Positions 22,354 through 34,200 of a stretch of DNA of 64,000 nt are shown in pieces. Every line of letters begins with the position of its first letter. The stretch's first letter is position 1. The stretch lies in NCBI RefSeq assembly GCF_026151205.1, contig NC_087075.1, positions 12,384,303 to 12,448,302 of the forward strand. The letters run 5' to 3'. Source of the DNA: Bolinopsis microptera. Its lineage: Eukaryota; Ctenophora; Tentaculata; Lobata; Bolinopsidae. Under the pieces are notes generated by a model. The model made no database searches and was not told the DNA's origin. It worked only from the letters and a program-made list of their open reading frames with translations. The translations under genes and the position numbers were made by a program.

Positions 22354-23881
22354 TACTTTAAAAGGATTATATTTTTGTTAGATTGGCAAAATGCGCTATT
22401 GGGCTTTGCTGAGCTTCGAAAAATTGACATCGTCAATTAAGTTACACTCGTTAAAATAATGACTAACAATTAATTAAACTAATAAGCGAAGTTATAATTG
22501 TAATAACATGAACAATTATTTGTGACCCAATTGTGTCGTCCGTAATAATTGCCATGGATTAAAATAGTTATTAATGCAGATGTTGTATTGTTATTTATTA
22601 GTAAAAGCACATCATGTTATATTTTTAGCCTAAACGAGCTAAAACTTGTTGAGTTGTGAGTGATTAAAGTTTGTGTAATTAACACAAGCAAGCAGATTGA
22701 TATAATTTTTTAGCCAGTTATCAATAGGACCAATTGACAAAATATTGCAAGACTATGCCTCAGTGTGAGACTTTTCTGGTCGCTACTAAACAAAGGGTAC
22801 TCGATCCTCAACCGTGCCTTAGACAGTTATCTTTGCTCGATTTATTTGTGTATACTGTTTGAATTTGTACTTTACATTGCAAGTGGCAGACATAGAAACA
22901 CAAAGACAAATTATGTGCATACTACTCTGGTAGCTCAGGCTTAAACAAATAAATCCCTAACCGATTTTTCATAATAGTATAGTTAACTGTATATGCACTG
23001 AATGGGGATGATGATAAATCACAAGTTCCAGTGTAGAATTAATAACTGCGCTCGTTGAACGGGACCCTTACAAGAATCTGGATTCCTCTTTTTAAACCTT
23101 CACTCACAGCTTTGTGACCATTTGGCCGACTCGACCTTGAGCTTTGGGGCTGTATAGGCCCCAATTAAGTCCTTACAATTAAATCCCTACGATTACATGT
23201 TATAGCCCATGCTAGTCCTAAATTTGGAAGATGAAAACCATGCAATCACTCTTGTCATTACCCACAGTACTTTCCTGTAGCTTTCAGAACCAAATTTAAT
23301 TTCCATGTTTACTTATCTAAACCTTATATGCTTATGTTTACTTGTCTTAACCTTATCTGCACACAACCAAGATACTGCATAAACATGTATGTTTTATCTG
23401 TATGAACTTATTACCTTCTATTCCCCTATAAAAAGTTTTAACTGACGTTTAAAAGTTCAACCCATTGTAGAGAGGTATTTGTATTCCTCAAAATTTGTAC
23501 TCCTTATAACTTCCTTTGGCACATTATGATGATGAATATCTTTTAAAATAACTGGCTACAATGAGCATTTTATTAACAATAAATAGTAGAGATCAAAAAC
23601 TTTAATTTCCAACAGGAAAATGGTATATTAATGAAACAGGAAATTTCCATGATTCAATCATGTTCGGAGACTATTTTGAGAAAATAATACAGTAAAGTAC
23701 TATAGGGTTAAACTAGCATGTAATCATCATACAAGGTTGATTAAGTGTTTATTAGTTGTTTGTTGCTGAATACTTTCACCACTTTGTTTTGAACCTATCC
23801 TTATTCCTTAAATGGGCAGTTTATAAGCACATAATTTTCTGTTCATTTCATTTTATAATTCTAATCAGATTTAATCTCAGG
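22354..23881. other. LINE-A 5' flank and intergenic region upstream of SMARCE1
   Basis: The first 90 bp contain the dispersed ATTGACATCGTCAATTAA segment. The rest is AT-rich with no supported exon. A plus-strand acceptor at 23880/23881 implies an upstream, probably non-coding, exon of SMARCE1 or trans-splicing, but I could not locate that exon. Confidence 0.5.
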
Positions 23882-24631
23882 ATGTTGAACAACGAGTTGA
23901 AGCCACCAAAGCCTCCAGAGAGGCCATTGATGCCTTACATGCGATTTTGTAAGCATGTTTGGGAAACCATCAAACAAGACAATCCTGAACTAAAGCTTGG
24001 AGAGATTGGTAAGATGATTGGACAGAGATGGAGGAATATGGCTGATGATGAAAAACAAAAGTACCTCGATCAGTATGAATCAGAAAAAGCAGAATATCAC
24101 AGAGCTACGGCAATATATCAGCAGTCCCCTGCATATCAAGCATATCTTGCAGCTAAAGAACAACAAAAACACCAAGAACAGAAAGTTAAAGAGAAAGCAG
24201 CACAGATATCGTTTCAAGAACAAGAGAATCACAAGATGTTTTATGCCGAAGAAGATGATGGTGATGACGGATATAGCGAGAAACATATAGCCACACAACG
24301 TTACCATCGTAACCATGCTTACATTGCTGAACTCTTTCAAGAAGGCAGCGTTCCTGATGTGCGAACTGTTGTTACCAAGCAAAGGATGCTCATTCTTCAA
24401 AAGCAAGTACAGAGTCTTGTCTCTCATCAAAGTCAGCTGGAGGAAGAACTGCAGTCGATAGATAAATCTTACAGAGAGAAGAAGCAAAAGTATGATGAAA
24501 GCAATGATAGTTTTCTTTCCCAAATGGAGGATCTGAGAAAGAAGTGTGATGTGGAGAAAAATGATTTCTTTGAAGAATTGAAATCATCCAGTGATGGGAA
24601 GTCAGCTGAAACTCCAATGGAAACAAATTGA
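23882..24631 (+). CDS. SMARCE1: SWI/SNF (BAF) chromatin-remodelling subunit, BAF57 family
   Basis: A 249-residue protein opening with KPPKPPERPLMPYMRF, the conserved lead-in to the BAF57 HMG box. The box (about residues 13-80) contains VWETIKQDNPELKLGEIGK, IGQRWRNM and EKQKYLDQYESEKAEY. Next comes SPAYQAYLAAK and the family-specific block with DDGYSEKHIATQRYHRNHAYI, then VPDVRTVVTKQRM and a coiled coil (LQKQVQSLVSHQSQLEEEL). These features are shared with vertebrate SMARCE1. The Met at 23882 sits one base after a good acceptor (TTTAATCTCAG), so the in-frame extension to 23756 is intron. Most of the vertebrate N-terminal Pro/Gly-rich region is absent or lies on an unseen exon. Polyadenylation candidates AATAAA occur near 25043 and 25096. 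Confidence 0.93.
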   Translation: MLNNELKPPKPPERPLMPYMRFCKHVWETIKQDNPELKLGEIGKMIGQRWRNMADDEKQKYLDQYESEKAEYHRATAIYQQSPAYQAYLAAKEQQKHQEQKVKEKAAQISFQEQENHKMFYAEEDDGDDGYSEKHIATQRYHRNHAYIAELFQEGSVPDVRTVVTKQRMLILQKQVQSLVSHQSQLEEELQSIDKSYREKKQKYDESNDSFLSQMEDLRKKCDVEKNDFFEELKSSSDGKSAETPMETN

Positions 24632-25202
24632 TTCTTTGGTATTAGTGCCAACTTTGCACGTTGGGACTATGAAAATAGCATATTTTTAAAGATTTAATTA
24701 TATTGTAAGATTCATGGCGCTAGACAATTTAGAAATTAATTATTACTATGATATATTATGTGTGATATGATTTTCCCGGATACAGCAGTGATGACTATTT
24801 GATAATAATATACAATATGAATTGGAAATCAGCCCTCTCGTATAATCACTACACATGAAGTGGCTATGTCTTGGTTTTAAACTAGGCACTAATCATGCAA
24901 TTTACTATTTTATTCCATATTTATGACTGTCAATTATGTTATGTACCTATTGCAAACATACACTATACTTTTTCTGGTATCATCCATACATAATTTTGTT
25001 CTCATTTGGTTTTTTATTATTTATATGCCGTATAATGAAAACAATAAATGAAGTCCTATATCTTAAGATGAAAATTTCAAGACAGTCACTGCAATGAATA
25101 AATGTACATGATATATGTTAACAAACATGCAAAGCTGATAGCGATTCTATAACCAAATTCCTTTTCACAGCAGAATGAACCTGAGATAAAAACCATTCTG
25201 GG
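24632..25202. other. SMARCE1 3' UTR and probable cadherin promoter region
   Basis: AT-rich DNA with two AATAAA hexamers (about 25043 and 25096). The next gene on the same strand starts at 25203, so its promoter and 5' UTR must overlap or follow this 3' UTR. No other coding exon is seen. Confidence 0.45.
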
Positions 25203-28200
25203 ATGAGTCATATCTTATTTCTATTTTTCCTCTACATGTGAGTAAAAATTAAACTCTTTGTGAATAAGCCAAACTATAAATCGAACGTCTTATATTTACC
25301 TTGGGACCTATTTTTGTCCAAACTTTGAGCTAGTTATAGTGTAACCTCAACTTGAAAGTTTTTCAATCTGAATTGTTTGTCTTGAATAAAAACAGACTTT
25401 TCTATTTCAGCGTTCCTACTGCTATCTCACTTTCAATTAACGATTTCATCTCTAACACACCCGTAAGTTGTTTTTTTGGGAAGAGTTTTTCCGTGGATTT
25501 GTTACGCAACAAGTTTCCTGATAATGATGTTCATTGTCTTATATGCTTCTTGGTTTACTAGTACGTTGAAACAATTTCAGGAATCCTGGGCCGGAGAGAA
25601 TGTTGCTATTGTTATTCCTGGCCTAACCTCATCGGTTAGTGAAACTTATGAATATCTATCATTTTTCATTTTAACCTCTAACTTTTAGGATCTTTAAGTA
25701 TCTTCAGGCACCAAATTTAGCTGAAACGCAGCCATGCCATTGGTTTGAATCATACAAGCAATGCTTGATTTTCTGTTTGGACCACTTTCATCTGCCAGAG
25801 GATTGTGTTCAGCAACTTTCTTGGATAATTTCTGCATTCCCTCATCCAGTCGACATTCCGTTTCTATAATTACTCTATCCATCCTTCTATTTATTATGCT
25901 CAGTTCTTCATCCACTAGTTCTGTCATCCCTATTATCTTATCCTCCCCCTGTCGGATTGTTTCTCTTGTACTCTTTGCGACCCAGACTTTGTATGATTCC
26001 ACTCGAGTCAGGAGAATTATTGGGTTTATCATCGCGTTTAGAGCGAGACACATGATATCACTGAAACTCCAAGAATAGTAGTACATAATGCTTGATGAGT
26101 AAAAAGGACCAGGCCATTCGTATTTGAGTCGTGTAATGGTCCAAAATATGTAGTTGACAACCATTGGCATGCTGAGTATTATATGGAGTGTTGTAATTAT
26201 GATGATTGTAACCGTCGCTTTGCGCTTGATAGCCTGTGATGCCCTGTCTGCACTGGCATTTGTAACGCTGTGTTTTGAGTTTCTTACGCTAAGGATCGAG
26301 ATCAGGCAGCTGATCATTACCACGAGTGTTGGCAGCGCTATTTGAGCAATGTAGAGAATGTTGTCAATCAGGTCTAGAGTAGGAAACAGCGCATGTTCTT
26401 CATTGTTAATAAGGTAACAGTAGACATCCGATCTAGTATACGCAGACTTAAAAATAGACATTCCTGAAAGAGACGGAGAGTTATATAACAGCAAGACTGA
26501 TAAATATAAAGCGATGTGGTGATAATGCAATGTTAACTGTTATAAAATGGCTTTCAAACCGCATATAAAACAGTGAATTGCAAAAACTTCAGTAACAAAC
26601 CTGTCATAGTTATATCGTAAATTAGTGTTAGCCCCAGATAAGCCCCTATCACTATCAGAACAAGCTTCCTCTTGATCGTCATCAAGGGGAACACCAAACT
26701 TAGGGTCCTGGTGACACTGAGAGTTCCGGTGAGGAACATGGCCATCTTTTGTATTATACGGTACACAAAACCCCACAGGAAGCATACTGTATCCGACCTG
26801 AACAGGGTGTGTGATCTATTGTTGAAAAAGGAGGCAGCAACGAATATCACCATGGAAGAAAAGGTGGCATCATTGATGGAAGTGCAGAGGTGAAGGCAGG
26901 TTGAGAGATCTTTATCTGAGCGAGCCCAGAAGTAACAGAACACAGCTATGTTTCCTGTGACACCAACTAGACTACATATCACGTAGATACAGCCGAATAC
27001 TGTGTCAACTGCCGGCGAATTTGTGAATCCTGAAAGGGGTGATTTTGTTCAGAAATTCTCAAAATGTTGACATTATTTACTCAAATTTGTGGTGGCTCGA
27101 CCAATTAAGTTGATAAAGTTGTCAGTTTTATCAAACAATATTTTTGTTGTTCCGCACCGTGATTAGTTGTCATAGGACCATCAGTGTGATTCTCCATGAA
27201 CAATAGTCAGACGAGAAGTTCTAGAAAGTACTAGAATTCTAAGAAGACACGTTTAAGAACAACTGAGGTATCGAACTAGAATCCATAATGTACACTGTAC
27301 AGCTATTGTCCAAATTCTTGCTTCAATCGGACCGTTCGCGTTCGTTTGACAGTATTCCTATTGTTCGCATGGCCATTATATCATCGTTAGTTTCTAGAAC
27401 AGTTGGAACCGCCGATTAAAGCGGTAAACTTCTTAAAGGGACGGGGTACAATACCTAAGGAGACCCTGTATGTGTAAAGTAACACTTGACTTCTAGCTCT
27501 CTAAAACCGAAACTCTTCCAACTATATATAGTTTTAAACTTATTACAACACTATAAATCTATTAGATTTATTGAGGACGTTACAGAAGGAATTGATTTAA
27601 TACAGTCCGAGGAGTCCTAATCCTCCTCGCGCCCGAAAACGGCGTTTCTCTTGTCACATATAGCTGAAAGAGTGCCAATTTTAAATTTAAATTCAAAAAT
27701 ATTCTTTCTAAGAATTAGGATTCTATATCGTGACGAATAACTTAGTCGCAGAACTTAATGGAGATCCCTCACTTTTGTGATCAATTAATCATTAGTTAAT
27801 TACATGATTATCTAATTAACTCCTCAGGATCCCGCATGTCACAGAATCACGGTAGAATACAACGCTAGTCACGTGACAGTTCACTCGGAGTGTTCTGAGA
27901 TACCGGGCACTCTCTACTCTGTGCGGGAGAATGAGGTGACGAGAGTGTACTCTTCTCCAGTTATAAGGTACTGCAAACACAAGGAAATATTTTATCAAAG
28001 GAGCTGGAATTTTTTCATTCATGTAGCTGCTCATTCATATTGTAAAATAAATGTTTGCGTTGTCCAATCACTCTATAACCGAGAATTATAATCTCAACTC
28101 TACAATGACAAGCCCATACTTTACTTAACTGCAGTTAACCTTTTTAAAAGTTATCGTCCTAAAGCTGCAAATGCGCCAAGTCTAACATTAAAGAGGATAC

Positions 28201-31200
28201 CGCGGAATGAAATAAGGAATCTAGATTTGGTGTACAAGAATATCTCATTGTTCAGGGCACCACAAGGCTAAACTGTACAGCTATATACACCAATTAGTTC
28301 ACTACTGTCTGTATTCTCGACTATTTTAGTTGAATATTCATGGAATATTGTCAAGTTATAACACCGTCACTTTATTGTTCTGTGAATGGTGCTGACTGTG
28401 TAATAATCATGAATAAACATCTGGTCTTATATTCACGTTTTGTAGATCCGACAGATGAAACACATTTACATATTATTTCTAAAGTGGGTGTTAGACAATC
28501 AAACGATGGACACTTTCAGCTCTAAAAAGTTGAAAAAAATTACATTCATGAATATTGAATTCCAAATTGGATCAAGGTTTTATCAATATTATTTATTGTC
28601 CGTTATGGGCGCGCTATTACGGCTATTGTGGCTACAACGTAAAAAAAGCTTCATCCTCCAAAAGACTTGAATAATGGTCCGGTCTTTTATTACGCATAGA
28701 TATCTGAATGAATGCTATTTGATAAAATAAGTTGTGTGAACTAAAAATCGAAACCAATGGGGAAAATACGCCTAAATAGTAAATACTTAAATTTAAATCG
28801 TAAATTCTTATTTAGCTATAAAAACAAACAAAATGTTCAATAATCATCATTTTGAACTATCTTTCTTCACCTTCAAAAATAATTGTGCTCGCTTCAACAA
28901 TCTCAGTGTCTTAGCATCTCATTAGATCAGAGATCTAAAATACTCGTTTAAAACATGATCTAAATACTGAAAAACGCGGGGGAGTATTACATCTATTGTA
29001 AGCGGGAACATTGTATAATAGATTATGTGTATAATAGATTATGTGGATCTCAAATAAACGTGTAAAATTGAGTTTAAATAATGTGTGAAATGTAATTACT
29101 TTGTACAATGTACATGATGATAATATGGCGTCTACCTTAATTTAAACACCTTCATATCATCATACTTCGTGTTTTGTGCGCAAAATATTTGACCGATCGC
29201 GATCTCTTAAACCTTCACCCTTCATAGTCCACCATTCAAAATACCAGTATGTCTTATAACACTGGTTAACGTTATTGAAGGGCACGATATTTCTGGATCT
29301 TACCACACAATGCTCCCCCACAATTACTAGTGACCGCATATTTGCAGCCAAAATAACCCTCATGTGTTGTAACTCTGCAGGTTCAGGGTATACGGACCTA
29401 TGTTTGGGATCAGGTTACCGCGCTTGAATGGGATCTGTTGGCGGGGGTTTAACATAATGTGTAGTTTGCAACTGTTTAATCTAATAAACTGGAATAGAAT
29501 GGGTTTTTGTGCAAAATAAAACGTTTTGCCATATATACCGTGTTATGTAAATGGTATGTTTTAAAACTTTAAACGGCTTTAAACCTTTCCATGAAAGAAT
29601 TATAAGTTGCTTATCAAATTTGTTGGCCTAAAACTGTACTTCAAAATTCTCCTCATTGAACATCAATCCTTGAATTCGGGTGAGTCATGTTTCTTGTGTA
29701 GTTTATCCAATTATAACATAACTAAATTAAACGCATCACGTGACAAAGTGAAAGACCACGTGATAATACCACATTACCACATGGTGCGTCATTCAACCAT
29801 GAAATTCGGCCCTGTTTCCCCAATTCTAATTCATTTCACTAGATCAGGTGTACAAATTCAATGACACTCGTCCTTATTACATCATGTTTTGAATCCGTAA
29901 TACTGTTCGCTGATTAGATGATGTATATCACGTGTTATAATGCTGAGTTCAACTGGTTGACTCGTTTTATGGAGTTTAAAATCTAAGATTCAGTTGTAGA
30001 GTAAGCCACAAACTCAGTTGGGAGACCAACTCATGTAAATTGTAAAGCAGACAATCTACACTTTTTTTCACACAACCCGTTGTCCAATAATTTGAGTTTG
30101 GTAGTTTTTCTCAATTCGTCACTCACAAATGAAAAGATCTTAAGTCGCCATAGGCCCTTTAAAATTGCAGCACTGCAAATCTTGGGACGATGCCCAAAGT
30201 CTCATTGGTAAAGAGACGCTTCTTCAACTTTAGCATAATCCAAATCCTTTTTTAAACATGTTGAAACTTGACAGTTTGAAGTATGATGAGCTGACCGCAA
30301 GTACAAACACAAAAATTATGTAAAAATCAAGTCTTGTGGTTAACATAATATTTACATGGATTATAATATTTTGGCGTGAGTATGAATACCAGTACAAACT
30401 TACCTGATCTAGTGAAGTAGTAGTAGTAGACCAGTCTGACTAGTCTGTGTAATCTGTGTAGACTAGTCTGTGTAATCTGTGTAGACTAGTCTGTGTAATC
30501 TGTGTAGACTAGTCTGTGTAATCTGTGTAGACTAGTCTGTGGTATTAGAGTGCAGAGAATTATAACCCACATTTTATCAAGTTGTAATATAGCGTCCAGC
30601 TACAGTGTAATACAGTGTAATAATGTTAAATAGTCAGTATTACATTAGCAGAACTCAGTATACCGTAATATGAGGATTTTGCGATTTAACGTTTTAAATT
30701 ATTTACATTACGGGAAGAAAAACAGTTATTTCACTTGTTCTCTCTTCATCACGATTGACCCTTGATTAAGGCAAATAGTCACATTTAACCTCCCCAAGGT
30801 TTACATTGAGAAAAGAACCAACATTCAAACACGCCGACTCTCCATATAACACTAACCGTTATAAAACACCCATCATCCATTAACACCATGCACTCTATTC
30901 ATAGGAGCAATAATTTCTGCCGCACGTGCACAGTGGTCCACGAACAGTAGTCACAGGCGCATGTGTTAAATGGAGTACTGGCATTAACCCTGATATGGGG
31001 GGTCCTTTAGTTCTGAAAATTTTGTGGCGAAAATAGTGATACCCCCCCCCCCCCCCCCCATTTACCGTTTGTCCAGTCAGAACCCCTCAAGTTTGCTTAA
31101 CATAAACTTCCAACCCTATAGTATCCAGTATCCACCAATTAGTTGAGTTAAAAAGGTGCTGATATCCATTACGTAGCGTTCTACACCGTACAACACTTTT

Positions 31201-34200
31201 CACATTAGCGCTACCTGGCACACCAATTCTAATTGGTTCATATCCCGGCCTCTTGACACAGATCAACCTATCAGAGCCCACCTTCTCAAACACGTGACAG
31301 ATACCAGCCAATGAGATTGCTCCGTTTTAACACGTGACAAGAGCTTTTTCCGTGATTTGGAAGAGGTGGATCGGAAGTGCATCCTCGTGAACGTTACATG
31401 CACAGCTTATACACATGCTTACAGTTGGGTAATTGAAAGGACTACTAAAGGTACATGCTACTAAGGGTGGGGGAGGGGTGTTGTGGTAGAGGAGGGGTGG
31501 AAGCAAATGTTAACCTTACTTTAAAATCATTCTGTATAACAAAGCATGCTGTGTTATGGTGATGTTGTTTGTAATTATAAGTAAAGATTTACATTAATTA
31601 TGCTGCACAATGACACTGAGCTGTGTATATAGTACCATTGTAATAACGCTGGTGTATCTGCTGCTTCACAGAGAGCTCTAACTACAGCTGCGTACTCTTC
31701 CGCGCAATCAAGGAAGTGACCGTCCACCAGTCAGATAACGACACATCACAACTGTTCAATCACAGAGCTGCAATCCTGTCACGTGACACAAACCGACCAG
31801 TCAGCTGCTGTCTTGTGTATAATCCCGACTGTATTCTGGTGGCGGAACTTTTGTCTGTCTGGTCTAGGCGTCTTCTTCCAGCCCAACATGCTCAGACAGG
31901 AATAGAGCGCTCTGATTGGACGGCTGGTGTCACGTGGTCAAAACGCTGTGTTGTGATTGGTTGGTTTGCTTCCGGTTGGCACCCTGGCCCCCAACTGCGG
32001 ATGTGGTATCTTGGGTTGCTTTCTGTGCCTCTACAGTACACCCGAATGTGTACTCTTACTTTAAAGTTTAAACCTAATCTAGAAGCTTCATGTTCAAAAT
32101 GTCCCTTTTTTATTCACTTCAAATAACAAAATGTGAGCCTGAGACAGACGAATGTAGATATTTCAGTAAGTCTAGACATCAGAACTGCAGAGTATATATA
32201 TATATTATACAATACATAAATGTAATGTAATACAGTGCACAGGTTTGCAAAACTTCAACAAGATCGAAATGTTAAAACAATATTCCGTTACCATCCCAAC
32301 CACCGCGACATAAACTTTAAAAACGTTTCTTTTTTATCCTGAAAATGTGAAAGCTACTATTGGGGGGCCTGTTTCACACAGTGAGAATTGAGAAATATTC
32401 TCGTTAAAACGGGGAACTAGACAGTAGACATATTTTACCTTGAGTCGCGTCGATAAGACTTCCTGACAACTAAGAACTTAAGAAGAGAATGTTGAAACGT
32501 TTTGTGATGTCCTAACTGTGCTGTGCTCAAATCATACTCTTCATTTGTTGTGCTCAAATCATACTCTTCATTTGTTGTGCTCAAATCATACTCTTCATTT
32601 TTTTTTTTTTTTTTTTTTTTTTTGAAACTTTTACAAAATAGCAAATATACAAATGTACAGCAAGTCGAACAAACATATAAAATGGGCCGAAATGTATAAA
32701 TGCTATAAAGCGTGGGTCAGTGAAACAAGTACAGAGGACAACTTTCAAAACAGGAGTTTTATGGCCGCCCAAAGTCTCAATAACATCACCTCCACCTAGT
32801 AATAAAATTATGAAATATGAAAAGTGTGAAACAATCAAATAATAAAATATTCAAAATATATAGTTGTCTCTTAAATACAGATAACGTCTGAAAATTCTTA
32901 AAATAATCATCACTCCTTCATATATACTGATCAGTGTCCGAGAGTGTAACTCATGATGACTTCTTATCACGGCTACATACCTTCCCGTACCGGATGTAGT
33001 GGTCGAGATGAGTCTGTTCCGCCCTCTTCTTCTTCAGGTCAGTGACCAGATGCTTCCTTGTTGCTCGTTCTTCGCTGGATCTGTCTGGACATATCCATAC
33101 ATCTTTGTGCTTCTCCCTCAGTCTCCCTGTTTTCATCAGAATCTGATGAACCGCTGTTGAGCTTGGGACGGTGATCTTGACTGGTCGGATAGCCGTACTA
33201 CCTGGCCTCTTCCAACCGACTCTAGTCGCTTCGAAGTGAGGTTTCTCCCCGATCTCCTCCAAAACTGCGGTAACTAGCGCTGGAAGCTGTTCTTCCTCCT
33301 CTTCTTTCAGCCCAAACACGATCAGGTTCTTGCTCCTGTCCTCCTCTGCAGCCACACTCTTCATCACCTTCTTCAGGATTTTACTGTTGCAGACCGTACC
33401 ACTTGCACTGTTCTGTTGAACAGCTGCACTATAGTTCTGAATCCCTGACTCCACCGTTGTTTGGACTGTCTCCTCAACAGACGTCTTAAGCAACTGTAGT
33501 TGTTCGTCCTTCTGCATCAGCAGCTGGCCCTGCAGTCTGATCACCTTTTCTTTGTCTGCTAGTGCTTCCGTCTTGAAGCACTCGATGATCTCCTTCAAGA
33601 GATACATCTGACTATTCTGCCGACGAACAAGGTCCACTGCATCCACAATCCAGCCAGACAGAGTCTGTTTATCCTTAGTCTTGATCTTTTCACGACTTTC
33701 GTAGTCAATTTCACGGTAGTCCATATGCAGGTCTTTTTCTAACTTATCGGACCAGCGAGCAACACAGCCTTCCACATCTTCCTGTTGATCATAGTTGAAC
33801 TCCTTAATCAACTCCTGGGATCGGGTCAAAGTTGGGTCATCCCCCATAGTGTACTTGTATAGTAATGTACAAGTACACACGCAAAGGTAAACTACACGGT
33901 AGCAGCAAACTGAACTTATTGCAAATTTACAAAAGATAAGAGAGCTCGATATTTGCAACACAAGCTACACTGATTACACACTATTTGTTGTGCTCAAATC
34001 ATACTCTTCATTTGTTGTGCTCAAATCATACTCTTCATTTGTTGTGCTCAAATCATACTCTTCATTTGTTGTGCTCAAATCATACTCTTCATTTGTTGTG
34101 CTCAAATCATACTCTTCATTTGTTGTGCTCAAATCATACTCTTCATTTGTTGTGCTCAAATCATACTCTTCATTTGTTGTGCTCAAATCATACTCTTCAT

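Noticed and set aside
23756-23881. Upstream extension of the SMARCE1 frame
   Set aside because: The extension is hydrophobic and unlike the family, and a strong splice acceptor lies directly before the Met at 23882.
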